A program made the translations under genes and the position numbers. A stretch of 64,000 bases of DNA from contig NC_090746.1 of the NCBI RefSeq assembly GCF_036898095.1, forward strand, positions 54,016,288 through 54,080,287, given 5' to 3'. This document shows positions 63,706-64,000 of the stretch, in pieces; within the stretch, counting starts at the first letter, position 1; every line of letters begins with the position of its first letter. The DNA comes from Palaemon carinicauda. Taxonomy: Eukaryota; Arthropoda; Malacostraca; Decapoda; Palaemonidae. The notes beneath the pieces were generated by a model. The model had not been told where the DNA came from, made no database searches, and saw only the letters and a program-made list of their open reading frames with translations.

Positions 63706-64000
63706 GTGAAGTCGAAGCGAAGTTACGGCTTTGTGGAAGATGTTAGAGTGTGGTTGTTTGAGTAGCTTGTGACGTGGAGGGAGCTCCCTCGGGATCTCCG
63801 TGAGGAGCTGCAGAAGGTCCAGAAACCACTCTGCGTGATGCCATAACGGAGCTATCAACGTCATCGAAACATTGACCGATGTTCTGGTCTTGTTGAGGAC
63901 CCTCCTCATCAGACAGAACGGGGGAAAGGCGTACACGTTGACGTTGTCCCACCGTTGTTGGAAGGAATCTTGCCAGAGGGCCTTGAGACCAGTACAGCGG
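63526..64000 (-). CDS. DIRS-j RT/RNase H C-terminal part (partial)
   Basis: The visible part is the methyltransferase-like tail: VYAFPPFCLMRRVLNKTR, SMTLIAPLWHHAEWFLDLLQ, LLKQPHSNIFHKAVTSLRLH. It is open from the right edge down to the stop at about 63526 and overlaps the YR start. The catalytic RT and RNase H parts lie outside the window, so intactness of the whole gene is unknown. Confidence 0.8.
   Translation of the reverse strand, partial: RCTGLKALWQDSFQQRWDNVNVYAFPPFCLMRRVLNKTRTSVNVSMTLIAPLWHHAEWFLDLLQLLTEIPRELPPRHKLLKQPHSNIFHKAVTSLRLHAWRLSSISSKREDFRNELRKGCLATCAGHPQESTRRSGEFSVVGAVEGVSLPSMPLYQQ

Larger units (their letters stand above)
61848..64000 (-). mobile_element. DIRS-j: 3' part of a DIRS1-like element, cut by right window edge
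   Basis: The left tip is at 61848-61900 (tttgtacttttcctaacgat), the left ITR to about 62075 with the GCGGGGGTAGGG block, the ICR at 62080-62170, then YR and the RT C-terminus running past 64000. The termini are close to those of DIRS-d, e and f. Sense orientation to INTS6. One nonsense codon in YR is the only damage visible, so it is younger than DIRS-e and f. Confidence 0.88.

Overview
The window is nuclear DNA of a large, repeat-rich invertebrate genome. A decapod crustacean fits best, because DIRS1-like tyrosine-recombinase retrotransposons are known to be abundant and diverse in decapods and this window is packed with them. That attribution is inference; the sequence proves only an intron-bearing animal genome. 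Four small exons on the minus strand (37090-37167, 32646-32775, 20893-21002, 7423-7603) join in phase and encode about 166 residues that I recognise as the N-terminal von Willebrand A region of Integrator complex subunit 6 (INTS6). The window therefore lies inside one host gene, transcribed right to left. Its introns here are about 4.3, 11.6 and 13.3 kb. The first coding exon and all exons after the TGG motif lie outside the window or were not recognised. I found no other host gene.

Almost everything else is mobile DNA. I distinguish ten DIRS-like copies or relics, labelled DIRS-a to DIRS-j from left to right: a 1-6916 (a chimera carrying two RT/YR modules), b 12285-13170 (relic), c 13218-20441 (full structure, decayed genes), d 24713-24766 plus 27961-32410 (split by a LINE), e 32966-37075, f 38063-43672, g 46404-53241 (complete and coding-competent), h 55380-56780 (old relic), i 57721-58960 (the only plus-strand relic), and j 61848 to the right edge. 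In c, e, f, g and j the inverted terminal repeats and an internal complementary region (ICR) can be read directly; each ICR carries the reverse complement of the outer tip of one or both ends. DIRS-g encodes an intact Gag with a Cys-rich domain, an intact RT-RNase H-methyltransferase-like protein and an intact tyrosine recombinase.

Other elements are: an RTE-like LINE on the minus strand (8295-11700) interrupted by a tRNA-derived SINE; a plus-strand RTE-like LINE (21281-24672) with a 1000-codon frame broken only by three TAG codons; a CR1/L2-like LINE (24767-27960) whose ORF2 begins with a 2A-like DIEQNPGP motif; a family of SINE-like elements that shares the 3' end of that CR1-like LINE (copies near 13276, 30510, 34985 and 57030); and an intact Tigger/pogo DNA transposon (43851-46355) with TA target duplications. 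Long (TA)n tracts separate DIRS-f, Tigger and DIRS-g, as if all three had landed in one microsatellite. A 55-bp minisatellite of about 44 units fills 58985-61415.

Functionally there is one host gene and many parasites of different ages. DIRS-g and Tigger look young, because their frames are intact. The rest show frameshifts, nonsense codons, catalytic substitutions and internal deletions. Nine of the ten DIRS copies are in the sense orientation of INTS6.
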